64,000 nt of DNA, taken from the NCBI GenBank assembly GCA_964574635.1, contig CAZNOG010000001.1, positions 62,001 through 126,000 on the forward strand. Direction: 5' to 3'. Positions 36,356 to 43,582 of this stretch are shown one piece after another; within the stretch, counting starts at the first letter, position 1, and the number at the start of each line of letters is the position of its first letter. Position numbers and translations under genes: made by a program. Origin of the DNA: CAZNOG01 sp964574635 (lineage in GTDB: Bacteria; Bacteroidota; Bacteroidia; Flavobacteriales_D; Cryomorphaceae). Below the pieces are notes generated by a model. The model made no database searches, was not told where the DNA came from, and saw only the letters and a list, made by a program, of their open reading frames with translations.

Positions 36356-37631
36356 GGCGAGGGTTTTTGTGGGGGTGACTCACCCCGGGAATGGCCGAGC
36401 GGTGTGGGTCGATTTGAGGGTACCCGAGTTCGGCGACCAAGGCGGCCTCCAGCTCAGGCGTAATGATGTGCTCGATGGCTTCCGCATCGTGGTGTACGTG
36501 GTCGGGCGGGAGGTTGAGCCTTTCGTTGAGGTACAATTCCCACAAGCGGTGGAGACGTACCACGCGCGTGGCTTCGCGAAGGCCCTCGGGAGTGAGCGAT
36601 AGGCGATCGTCTTTTCGGAGGATCCTGTTCTTTTTGATGAGCTGGTTCACGGCGCTCTCGAATTCCACGGGGTCGAACTTTCGGGTGGACAGCAATTCCG
36701 CTACCGTGAATGCGCTCTTGCCGCTACTTTCTCCGTGGTGGAACAGCAGTTTCAGTACGTTTTCTTCGCTGATTTTTCTGGCGTGTCGCCTTTTTCGGCG
36801 CCGCCTTGCCATGATGCCGCGTTTGGGGGCGTAAAGAAATGAAAGGATCGCGATGACGCTCAATACCACCACGATCCACGGCCCCGTGGGCATGGATGGA
36901 GCCAATGACGAGATGAAAACCCCTCCTACCGCGCTGACGACACCGATGGCCATGGCCGTGACGAGCATGGTGCCCAATCTTTTGGTGAACAACCGTGCCG
37001 CCGCCCCCGGCGTGATGACCAGGGCGGCCATAAGCACGACTCCCACCGCCTGTATGCCCGTGGCGACGGCGAGAACGGTGAGCGCCGACAACACCGTCGA
37101 TAAGATCTTCACCGGCAATCCGGCGGCATGGGCGAACTCCCTGTCGAAAGTGAGGGCTTTCAAGTAAGGGTAGAGCAGGGTGATGGTCGCGATGAGGATG
37201 ACGTCGACCCAGGCGAACAAAGTGATGTCGCGGGGAAGCATGGATGCCGCTTTACCGAAGAGGAAGGCGTCCAGTCCCGATTGGTTGCCGTACTCGCCTT
37301 GTTGGATATGCGTCAGCAGCACGATGCCCACGGCGAAGAAAACGCTCAACACGATGGCAATGGCCGAATCCGACTTGATTTTGGAGTATTTGCGGATGGC
37401 TGAAATGGCGGGCAAGCTGAGCCATCCCGTGAGGAAAGCGCCGGGAAACAGAACCCACAGGCTTTTTTCGCCGGTGATCAAAAAGGACAGCGCCACTCCC
37501 GGCAGCAGGGCGTGGGAAATGGCATCGCCCACCAAGGCTTCTTTTCGGAGGTAGGTGAACGACCCCACCAGGGAAGCGCCGGCGCCGATCAGAGCGCTGC
37601 CCACCAAAACCCATATGAAATTGGCGTACAT
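36348..37631 (-). CDS. ABC permease fused to DtxR/MntR-like regulator
   Basis: The protein has 427 aa. Residues 1-270 form an ABC-3 permease (TYLRKEALVGDAISHALLPG, and VGVVLMAALVITPGAAARL late in the domain). A basic linker rich in Arg (about 270-287) leads to a winged helix (ENVLKLLFHHGESSGKSAFTVAELLS ... LTPEG) and a DtxR dimerisation/metal domain with RLHRLWELYL and HHDAEAIEHII, which carries the His, Glu, Glu, His ligands of MntR-type repressors. The end reads PGVSHPHKNPRHE. This suggests a membrane-tethered metal sensor. Its 3' end overlaps the next permease by 8 bp. Confidence 0.9.
   Translation of the reverse strand: MYANFIWVLVGSALIGAGASLVGSFTYLRKEALVGDAISHALLPGVALSFLITGEKSLWVLFPGAFLTGWLSLPAISAIRKYSKIKSDSAIAIVLSVFFAVGIVLLTHIQQGEYGNQSGLDAFLFGKAASMLPRDITLFAWVDVILIATITLLYPYLKALTFDREFAHAAGLPVKILSTVLSALTVLAVATGIQAVGVVLMAALVITPGAAARLFTKRLGTMLVTAMAIGVVSAVGGVFISSLAPSMPTGPWIVVVLSVIAILSFLYAPKRGIMARRRRKRRHARKISEENVLKLLFHHGESSGKSAFTVAELLSTRKFDPVEFESAVNQLIKKNRILRKDDRLSLTPEGLREATRVVRLHRLWELYLNERLNLPPDHVHHDAEAIEHIITPELEAALVAELGYPQIDPHRSAIPGVSHPHKNPRHE
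36361..36376 (+). repeat. Copy of the TTTTTGTGGG interspersed motif
   Basis: GGGTTTTTGTGGGGGT at the extreme 3' end of the permease-regulator coding sequence, where it encodes the antisense of the SHPHKNP tail. One of six copies in the window. Confidence 0.6.
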
Positions 37632-38416
37632 CAGGAGTTCTTTGCGTCCTTTTCGCGAAGGGGGAACTCGTTGGCGCGGATGAGATTGGCAACGCGGCTC
37701 AGCACATCCAACCGCCCGCCGTAGGCGGTGCGAAGATTTTCTTCGGTCATGACCTCCTCGGTGGGTCCCGCGGCGACCAAACGCGTGTTCAACAAGATGG
37801 TCCAGTCGAAAAATTCTATGGCCGTGTGCAAATCGTGGTGAACCAATACCACGGTTTTTCCCTCTTCCCGCATTTGCGCCAGCAGCTTCATGATGGTTTC
37901 TTCGCTGGCCGCGTCGATGCCGACGAAGGGCTCGTCCATGAGGTAGATGTCCGCTTGTTGTGCCAGAGACCGGGCAATGAAAATGCGCTGCTGTTGTCCC
38001 CCCGACAATTCCGATATCTGTCGGTTGCGGTAGTCCTGCATGCCCACCCTTTCCAAGGCTTCTTCGGCGATGGCTTTGTCGGTGGAAGAAAGCCGGCCGA
38101 AGAGCTTGCCTTTGCGGTACCTTCCCATGAGGCAGACGTCAAAAACGGTGGCGGGAAAGTCCCAGTCGACGGATTGGCGCTGGGGGACGTACGACAGGCG
38201 ATCTCGCACATCGTCGACTTTGTGCTCGAAAATTTTGACGTATCCGCTGTCGGCGGGCAATATTCCCATGCTGGCTTTGAGCAGGGTGGTTTTTCCCGAG
38301 CCGTTGGGTCCGACGATCCCCACGAGGTTCCCCTTCGGGATTTCGAAATCGATGTTCCACAGTACCGGCTGCTTGTCGTAGCTTACCGTGAGATTGTGTG
38401 CCTCGTATGCGATCAT
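37631..38416 (-). CDS. Mn/Zn-type ABC transporter ATPase
   Basis: The protein has 261 aa with Walker A GPNGSGKTT, the Q-loop VPQRQSVDW, the signature ELSGGQQQR, Walker B IYLMDEPF, and the switch His in VLVHHDLH. The closest pattern is the metal importer ATPases (ZnuC/MntB-like), with DWDFPATVFDVCLMGRY. The start at 38416 overlaps the substrate-binding protein stop by ATGA, and its stop overlaps the fused permease start by one base, so all four genes form one operon. Confidence 0.93.
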   Translation of the reverse strand: MIAYEAHNLTVSYDKQPVLWNIDFEIPKGNLVGIVGPNGSGKTTLLKASMGILPADSGYVKIFEHKVDDVRDRLSYVPQRQSVDWDFPATVFDVCLMGRYRKGKLFGRLSSTDKAIAEEALERVGMQDYRNRQISELSGGQQQRIFIARSLAQQADIYLMDEPFVGIDAASEETIMKLLAQMREEGKTVVLVHHDLHTAIEFFDWTILLNTRLVAAGPTEEVMTEENLRTAYGGRLDVLSRVANLIRANEFPLREKDAKNS

Positions 38417-39300
38417 CGCCAGTGATTTATTATAGTCGTGACGTTGTGCTTCACCATGCCCACGTACGTTTCGGCGCCGCTTCCTTTTCCGCCCGGGGCG
38501 TCTCCGTACAAGGTTCCGCCGATCACGACCTCGTGTCCGCGTCGTTGGCAACCTGCGACGACCGCCTCCATGGACCGGGGTGCAATGCTCGACTCGACGT
38601 ATACGGCTTTGATCCCTCTTCGAACGATCATGTCCACCATCTCGCCCACATCCCTCAAACCGTATTCGGCCACTGTGGAAATGCCTTGGAGCCCGACGAC
38701 TTCCACGTCGTACGCTCGTCCGAAATACGAGAAGGCGTCGTGCGCCGTGATCAACACGCGGTGTTCCTTTGGAATTTCGCTCAGCGATTCCCGAACCCAG
38801 GCGTGCAGTTCGTCGAGGTCGTTCAAATACGATTTGGTCGAGGCAGAATTGAGTACGCCGGCTTTTTCGAGTTCGCCGGCCAAACCATTCAAGGCGTTGC
38901 GCCACAAGTTCACGTCAAACCAGAGGTGAGGGTCGGGGATCTTCCGATTGGTGTGGATCAATTCACCGGAAGGCACTTGCTCGCCGACGAAGAGAACCGT
39001 TTTTTGGCGAGACAGTTTCTCGAGGATGTCCTCCATTCGGCCTTCGAGCCGAAGGCCGTTGGCGATGATGATATCGGCGGAAGACAGGAGGTCCAAGCTC
39101 TCTTTGGTCGGCTTGAACAAATGGGGGTCGGTGCCCGGCCCCATCAGCGCCACAACGGTGGCCTTGCCGTCGGTCAGTTCGGAAGCCGCATCGGCGATCA
39201 TGCCCGTCGTGCAGACAATCAATGGGGTATCGTTGTTTATTTCGGTGGAATTTCCGCATCCCCACAGCGCCACCAAAAACCAGAACACATATTTTCGCAT
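38413..39300 (-). CDS. Mn/Zn-type ABC transporter substrate-binding lipoprotein
   Basis: The protein has 295 aa with a lipobox (LVALWGCG) and a cluster A-I metal-binding fold. Metal ligands can be placed: His in DPHLFKP, His in DPHLWFD, His in ITAHDAFSYF and Asp in GTLYGDAPG, a His3Asp set as in TroA. There is no His-rich loop of the kind seen in many zinc-specific proteins. Specificity for manganese or zinc cannot be settled from these residues. It is the first gene of the importer operon and is preceded by a good promoter and operator-like palindromes. Confidence 0.9.
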   Translation of the reverse strand: MRKYVFWFLVALWGCGNSTEINNDTPLIVCTTGMIADAASELTDGKATVVALMGPGTDPHLFKPTKESLDLLSSADIIIANGLRLEGRMEDILEKLSRQKTVLFVGEQVPSGELIHTNRKIPDPHLWFDVNLWRNALNGLAGELEKAGVLNSASTKSYLNDLDELHAWVRESLSEIPKEHRVLITAHDAFSYFGRAYDVEVVGLQGISTVAEYGLRDVGEMVDMIVRRGIKAVYVESSIAPRSMEAVVAGCQRRGHEVVIGGTLYGDAPGGKGSGAETYVGMVKHNVTTIINHWR

Positions 39301-39304
39301 TGTG

Positions 39305-39312
39305 CAAAGTTA
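39305..39312 (-). promoter_or_regulatory. -7 promoter element of the metal importer operon
   Basis: The minus strand reads TAACTTTG, an exact TAnnTTTG match, ending 4 bases ahead of the ATG at 39300, so the leader would be very short or absent. A TTG at the -33 position is not clear. Confidence 0.6.
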
Positions 39313-39328
39313 TGTATTCCATGTGAAT

Positions 39329-39357
39329 TTAGTACACTCTAACTAATTTTGTTTAGT
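39329..39357. promoter_or_regulatory. Candidate metal-regulator operator
   Basis: TTAGT (39329-39333), ACTAA (39342-39346) and TTAGT (39353-39357) form two nested inverted repeats with 8- and 6-base spacers. Part of the right half reads CTAACTAA, like half of a DtxR box. It lies 17-45 bases upstream of the -7 element of the importer operon. Binding by the fused DtxR domain is inference. Confidence 0.5.
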
Positions 39358-39401
39358 GATGCGAACTTGTGTTGTGGCGGGTTTTTTTCGCTTTTCCCGA
39401 T

Positions 39402-41306
39402 TCACTTGACCGCCACCTGCACCACGAAATCCCTCACCTCGCCGCTGTCGCCCCTCGCGGTGACGACCACGGTGTAGGTCCCGCCCGGGTGGGCGTCGGG
39501 TTCCGGCCTCCAGAGTTCCAAAGACTCCCCGGGTGAGGAAGCCTCCCCGCCGTGGAGTTTGTTTCCCCATCGGTTGTACACCTCCCAGCGGATGTGGGCC
39601 ACCCCGGAGAGCCGCGCCACCAGGGCGTCGTTCATTCCGTCGCGGTTTGGGGTGATGATGTTGGGCAGTATGACTTCCAACCCCGGCCACACCACCAAAG
39701 TGTATCGCGCGGTGTCGGCGCAGGTGGAATCCATGTAGAAGGCCAACAAAGTGACCTCGTACTCCCCCGGTTCGTGGAAGGTGTGGCGAAAGTTTTGGTT
39801 GTTGCGCATGGGTACCCCGTCGATGAGCCATTGGTAGCTCGAGGCGCCGGTGGATTGATTGTCGAAAAACACCTGCAAGGGCGAGTACCCGCTCTCGGGG
39901 TTTGGGGTGAAGGCGGCGGTTTGCAAAGTCTTCAGGGGGATGGCGAAGGTGGTGTCCCAGGTGCAACCGGCTGCGGTGGCGATGGACAGTTCGTAATCTC
40001 CCGGCGGCAATTGAGCGAAGTCGCCGTTTTGGTTGGTCTTGCCGTTCAGCGTGTAGGTCAGCGGGGTTTTCCCCGGGGTGTTCACAGCGGTGACGCGCCC
40101 TGTATTGGACGGGCAGGCCGAGGGTGAGACCGTCACACTTTCGGGTCTCGGCACGTCCTGCACATCCACGAAGACCGGGATGGTTTGTGGGCACACCGAA
40201 TCGTCGTCGCTCCACATGCGCACGCGGTACCACCGCGAGGAGTCCGCAAAACAGAGGGGATTGGCGATGGTTGAATCGCTCAAACCGACGGCGGGCGTCC
40301 AGGCGTACCGGTCGTAGCCTTGGGCGGATAGCTGTGCGGTATCCCCCCGGCAAAAGACTGCTTCCCGCTTTACGGCCGACTCGGGCACGGTGCAGGAGGG
40401 GGTGTAGGTGATGACGAAGGCGGGGTTGGGGTTGGCGCCTTCGGTTGGATTATGTACCACTCTGTATACGGTTAGACTTTGCTCTGCTTGGGATGGGATC
40501 AGGTATTCATTGATCACTGCAAGCCCGTCATATTGTTGTATTGTGGTGTTGGCGGTATCATTATTCATCCCATACAATTCACCATTTTCATAATAGAAAT
40601 GACCTTGTGTTCCGGAACTGAATAAAACGTCGCGACCCCAAATTTCACCAACACTTTGATTATTTATTTCAACCCTACTCCGGTCAACCAATATATTGTT
40701 CAACCGGCAGTGAAACGTTGAATAACCCACCGGGGTGTCATTTCTGTATTGGGGCATATCGAAAGAATTGAATTGTGGGTAATCCTGTCTTTGATCTGCA
40801 ACATAAATACGCGAACATACCGGATTGTTGATTAAAGGTGAATCGTAAAGAATGACCACATACATGCTCCACCATCCCCAGTTCCAGGCGAAATCATAAA
40901 AGTGTTGTAGCGGGAAATCAAGCGTAAGGAATCCACTGTCAAAATTCGGAATGGAATCCAATTGTTCTACGTGCGCGGCAAACCAATTGGTCCAAGGATT
41001 TTCTTCGGGCATTTCCGGTCCGGCTTGGTTTTGCGGCCCCCAGGGAACCGGCATGCCGTTCAGAACAGTGGTGTGTGGGGCAGGTCGGCCATATCGATAC
41101 GTAACTACATATGCTTTGCGAATAGTATAGTGATCCTCCCAATGGAAGGGCACTGTGTATACTCCACTTCCAATATTATTTATCCCGACTGCCATGACTC
41201 CACCGTTGAAGCACTCCTCCAAAAAAAGTAGTTGGGCCGAAGCACGGTTACAAAAAACCGAGCCGAGCAATACGAAAAAGAGGACTACACGATCTCGAAA
41301 TGTCAT
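39402..41306 (-). CDS. Secreted protein with T9SS type B sorting domain
   Basis: The protein has 634 aa from the ATG at 41306, which precedes the signal peptide (MTFRDRVVLFFVLLGSVF, cleavage near ASAQ). The N-terminal 320 residues are rich in Trp, Tyr and Asn with no family I recognise. Then follow Ig-like modules (VFCRGDTAQLSAQGYDRYAW), a PKD domain (YSPLQVFFDNQSTGASSYQW) and a type B sorting domain beginning LPNIITPNRDGMNDAL. The N-terminal coding part (about 40450-41300) is more AT-rich than the rest. It is expected on the surface through the T9SS. Confidence 0.82.
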   Translation of the reverse strand: MTFRDRVVLFFVLLGSVFCNRASAQLLFLEECFNGGVMAVGINNIGSGVYTVPFHWEDHYTIRKAYVVTYRYGRPAPHTTVLNGMPVPWGPQNQAGPEMPEENPWTNWFAAHVEQLDSIPNFDSGFLTLDFPLQHFYDFAWNWGWWSMYVVILYDSPLINNPVCSRIYVADQRQDYPQFNSFDMPQYRNDTPVGYSTFHCRLNNILVDRSRVEINNQSVGEIWGRDVLFSSGTQGHFYYENGELYGMNNDTANTTIQQYDGLAVINEYLIPSQAEQSLTVYRVVHNPTEGANPNPAFVITYTPSCTVPESAVKREAVFCRGDTAQLSAQGYDRYAWTPAVGLSDSTIANPLCFADSSRWYRVRMWSDDDSVCPQTIPVFVDVQDVPRPESVTVSPSACPSNTGRVTAVNTPGKTPLTYTLNGKTNQNGDFAQLPPGDYELSIATAAGCTWDTTFAIPLKTLQTAAFTPNPESGYSPLQVFFDNQSTGASSYQWLIDGVPMRNNQNFRHTFHEPGEYEVTLLAFYMDSTCADTARYTLVVWPGLEVILPNIITPNRDGMNDALVARLSGVAHIRWEVYNRWGNKLHGGEASSPGESLELWRPEPDAHPGGTYTVVVTARGDSGEVRDFVVQVAVK

Positions 41307-41326
41307 TTTGTTGATAACTTCCTTTG

Positions 41327-41334
41327 CAAACATA
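41327..41334 (-). promoter_or_regulatory. -7 promoter element of the T9SS protein gene
   Basis: The minus strand reads TATGTTTG, an exact TAnnTTTG match, 20 bases ahead of the ATG at 41306. Confidence 0.6.
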
Positions 41335-41396
41335 CGAATCGCGGCCTTTTTTTTTTGTCATCTTAGTCAAAACTTTTTACAAACCATTCAAAACCA

Positions 41397-42560
41397 ATGA
41401 TGATGAAAAAGAAAACAATGCTATGGCCAATATTGGCCGCGATGATGCTTTTGGGCGTTTCAGCCCAAGCGCAGAACCCAAACTGGACCATGCCACCGGG
41501 GAAGTTTGTTAATGGGGAAAACTACTCCCCCCTCCCCGCCTCCCCCTACCATCCCGATTTCGGCGTGGTCACTGACCCAAGCTTGGCATATCAGGGCGAG
41601 CCCGCACGAGCCATGCACAACTCCTACAGCGACAACAACGGGAACCTGTTGTTTTTCACTGTGGATGAGAAGGTTTACGACAAAGATGGGTTTGTGGTTG
41701 GGAAGATGTTCGAGGGCTATTATCAACATGAATACAAGCGAGGCTTCAATCAAAGGTTGATATTGCCCATGGGCAAGAGCTGCACGAAGTTTGCGATTTT
41801 CGATCTCGACGGATCCACATGGGAGTTGATCCCGGGATCACGACAAACCGTTGAGTTGGCCAACGGTTATTATGATGAGGCCACTTTCGTACACGGGCTT
41901 GAATTCACCCCGGATGGACGCGGCCTGTACATCATGCACGAGACCACCAGTGTCTATCCATTCCCGTTAAGTTTTTACGACATCGGATCCGCAACGCTCA
42001 CAAACCTTCAATTTCCGGGACTGGGTGCATTCATGAATTCCCAGATTGAAATTTCGGGATCATCGGGAAATTATTCGTTGATCATGGCAAGCGATGATTA
42101 TCTGGGGAGGCTGTCAGATCCGAACTCCCCCCATGTATCGAATTGGGATCCGACCGCTCTGCCGCTGACAAACTATTCATCCAATCTTGGGGGTGTGCCT
42201 TCAACCTCAATTGCGGATGTCAAACACATCGTCCCGAACCAAATCGACTACGAGGACTACCACGACATTTTTCTCAGAACTTGCGAATGCTGTGAGAAGT
42301 ACAACTATGCCGGCACCAACATGGATACATCGTTCACCGTGGAACAGAATGATGTGTGGACCTATGGAGTGGGAAACAACCCGTGGGATGCAACAAGCGG
42401 TGAAACAATTTATATCCGGGATCATCTTACCGTCGAACCCGGTGCCAACCTCACCATTCGTGGAATGGATTTCAAGTTCGGCCCCGACGCGTGTTTTCGT
42501 CATTGCGAACCCAAGGCGCGGCAATCAGCACATATTGTTCGTCATTTCCGCTCGGCCTGA
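41397..42560 (+). CDS. Exported protein, 3' end replaced by a repeat element
   Basis: The reading frame has 387 aa with a signal peptide (MLWPILAAMMLLGVSAQAQ). The mature protein starts NPNWTMPPGKFVNG and continues with beta-propeller-like strands (NGNLLFFTVDEKVYDKDG, FTPDGRGLYIM), resembling secreted T9SS substrates of Bacteroidota. After GMDFKFGPDACF the last 21 residues are encoded by an interspersed repeat and the expected sorting domain is absent. I therefore read it as a gene with its 3' end lost. Whether the shortened product is made is unclear. Confidence 0.65.
   Translation: MMMKKKTMLWPILAAMMLLGVSAQAQNPNWTMPPGKFVNGENYSPLPASPYHPDFGVVTDPSLAYQGEPARAMHNSYSDNNGNLLFFTVDEKVYDKDGFVVGKMFEGYYQHEYKRGFNQRLILPMGKSCTKFAIFDLDGSTWELIPGSRQTVELANGYYDEATFVHGLEFTPDGRGLYIMHETTSVYPFPLSFYDIGSATLTNLQFPGLGAFMNSQIEISGSSGNYSLIMASDDYLGRLSDPNSPHVSNWDPTALPLTNYSSNLGGVPSTSIADVKHIVPNQIDYEDYHDIFLRTCECCEKYNYAGTNMDTSFTVEQNDVWTYGVGNNPWDATSGETIYIRDHLTVEPGANLTIRGMDFKFGPDACFRHCEPKARQSAHIVRHFRSA
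42498..42526 (+). repeat. Interspersed palindromic repeat inside the 3' end of the exported protein gene
   Basis: CGTCATTGCGAACCC at 42498-42512 followed by CGCGGCAATC to 42526, with ATTGC/GCAAT arms. This matches a repeat class (CGTCATTGCGA...GCAATC) that I recall as common between genes of Bacteroidota and other bacteria. A second partial start, CGTCATTTCCGCTC, follows at about 42540. Confidence 0.6.
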
Positions 42561-42598
42561 TCCATCAACCTTCAATCCACCACCCACACCTCCCAATA

Positions 42599-43582
42599 TC
42601 AATAAATCGAGCGGGAAGTCCTTCTGCCCGGGCGGTAGATCACTGAAAATTCCAAAGCCCCGCGGTTGTTTGTGTAAGTGCTCAATCCCGACACGTTTAC
42701 GTCGTATGAGATACGGAAAATGTTGGCGTTGTGCCGCAATCCGGCGTGGGCGATGACGGCGTCGGAAGTGCGATAGCCCAGTCCACCGAGTATCTGGTAA
42801 GGCGTTCCCCGCACCTCGTAAAAAGCCAAGGTGTTGATGAGGAACTGGGTCGCTTCCCGTTGCTTCCAGTAGGTGACCGAAGGTTCAATGTACAACTCCC
42901 GGTCGAGTGATACTCGGGCACCGAGGTTTCCCATCCACTTCACCGGCAATTTCGATTTTTTCTCCCCCACGAAAGCTTCGTTGGGTGAAGTGATGTGGAA
43001 CACCGCGAAATCCGCGAATGGGTTGATTTTCTTGTTTCGATCCGTCGATTTGTACGACATGCCGATATTGGCGTCGGGCATCCACCGCGAGTGCTTATCG
43101 AAATGTTCCATCGAGGGGATGGCGGAGTCGAAGTTGTACCCGTCGAACTGTGAATCGAAGATCATGTGATCCGTATTCACGCGTTTGTAGATCACCCCCA
43201 ACTGCACACCCGCGGTCAGAAGGAACTTCGTTTGCGCCGGGTCGGATACTTGATATCCGCCGGAAATCAGGAATCCCGAACTGGACAAGACGTTGGCCTC
43301 GTCGCTGTTGATGAAGACCGCTCCGAAACCCCACCTTTCGTCGTAGGCCATGTCAAAGGCCATGGTGAAGGTGTTGAAGGAGGTCGACAAGGAACTCCAC
43401 TGGCTTCTGTACAGCGCGGATATCCGAAGATCCGTGTATTTCAACATGCCCGTGTTCGCCGGATTGAAAAGTATTTCGGCCGCATCGGGTTGCGAAATCT
43501 GGCTGTCTTGTGTTTTACCGACCACCGCTGCGCAAGTGAGCGTCGCGGCGAGTAAAACCCTATGTATGTGTTTCATGATCAT
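42599..43582 (-). CDS. PorP/SprF family T9SS outer-membrane protein
   Basis: The protein has 327 aa with a signal peptide (HRVLLAATLTCAAVVGKTQ) and a beta-barrel; the N-terminal mature region SQPDAAEILFNPANTGMLK and the motif YRSQWSSLSTSFNTFTMAFD are the hallmark of PorP/SprF proteins. These outer-membrane proteins partner with individual T9SS substrates, and several copies per genome are usual. It starts at 43582, overlapping the giant gene's stop as ATGA, so the two are coupled. This pairing suggests it handles surface attachment of the giant protein. Confidence 0.9.
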   Translation of the reverse strand: MIMKHIHRVLLAATLTCAAVVGKTQDSQISQPDAAEILFNPANTGMLKYTDLRISALYRSQWSSLSTSFNTFTMAFDMAYDERWGFGAVFINSDEANVLSSSGFLISGGYQVSDPAQTKFLLTAGVQLGVIYKRVNTDHMIFDSQFDGYNFDSAIPSMEHFDKHSRWMPDANIGMSYKSTDRNKKINPFADFAVFHITSPNEAFVGEKKSKLPVKWMGNLGARVSLDRELYIEPSVTYWKQREATQFLINTLAFYEVRGTPYQILGGLGYRTSDAVIAHAGLRHNANIFRISYDVNVSGLSTYTNNRGALEFSVIYRPGRRTSRSIY

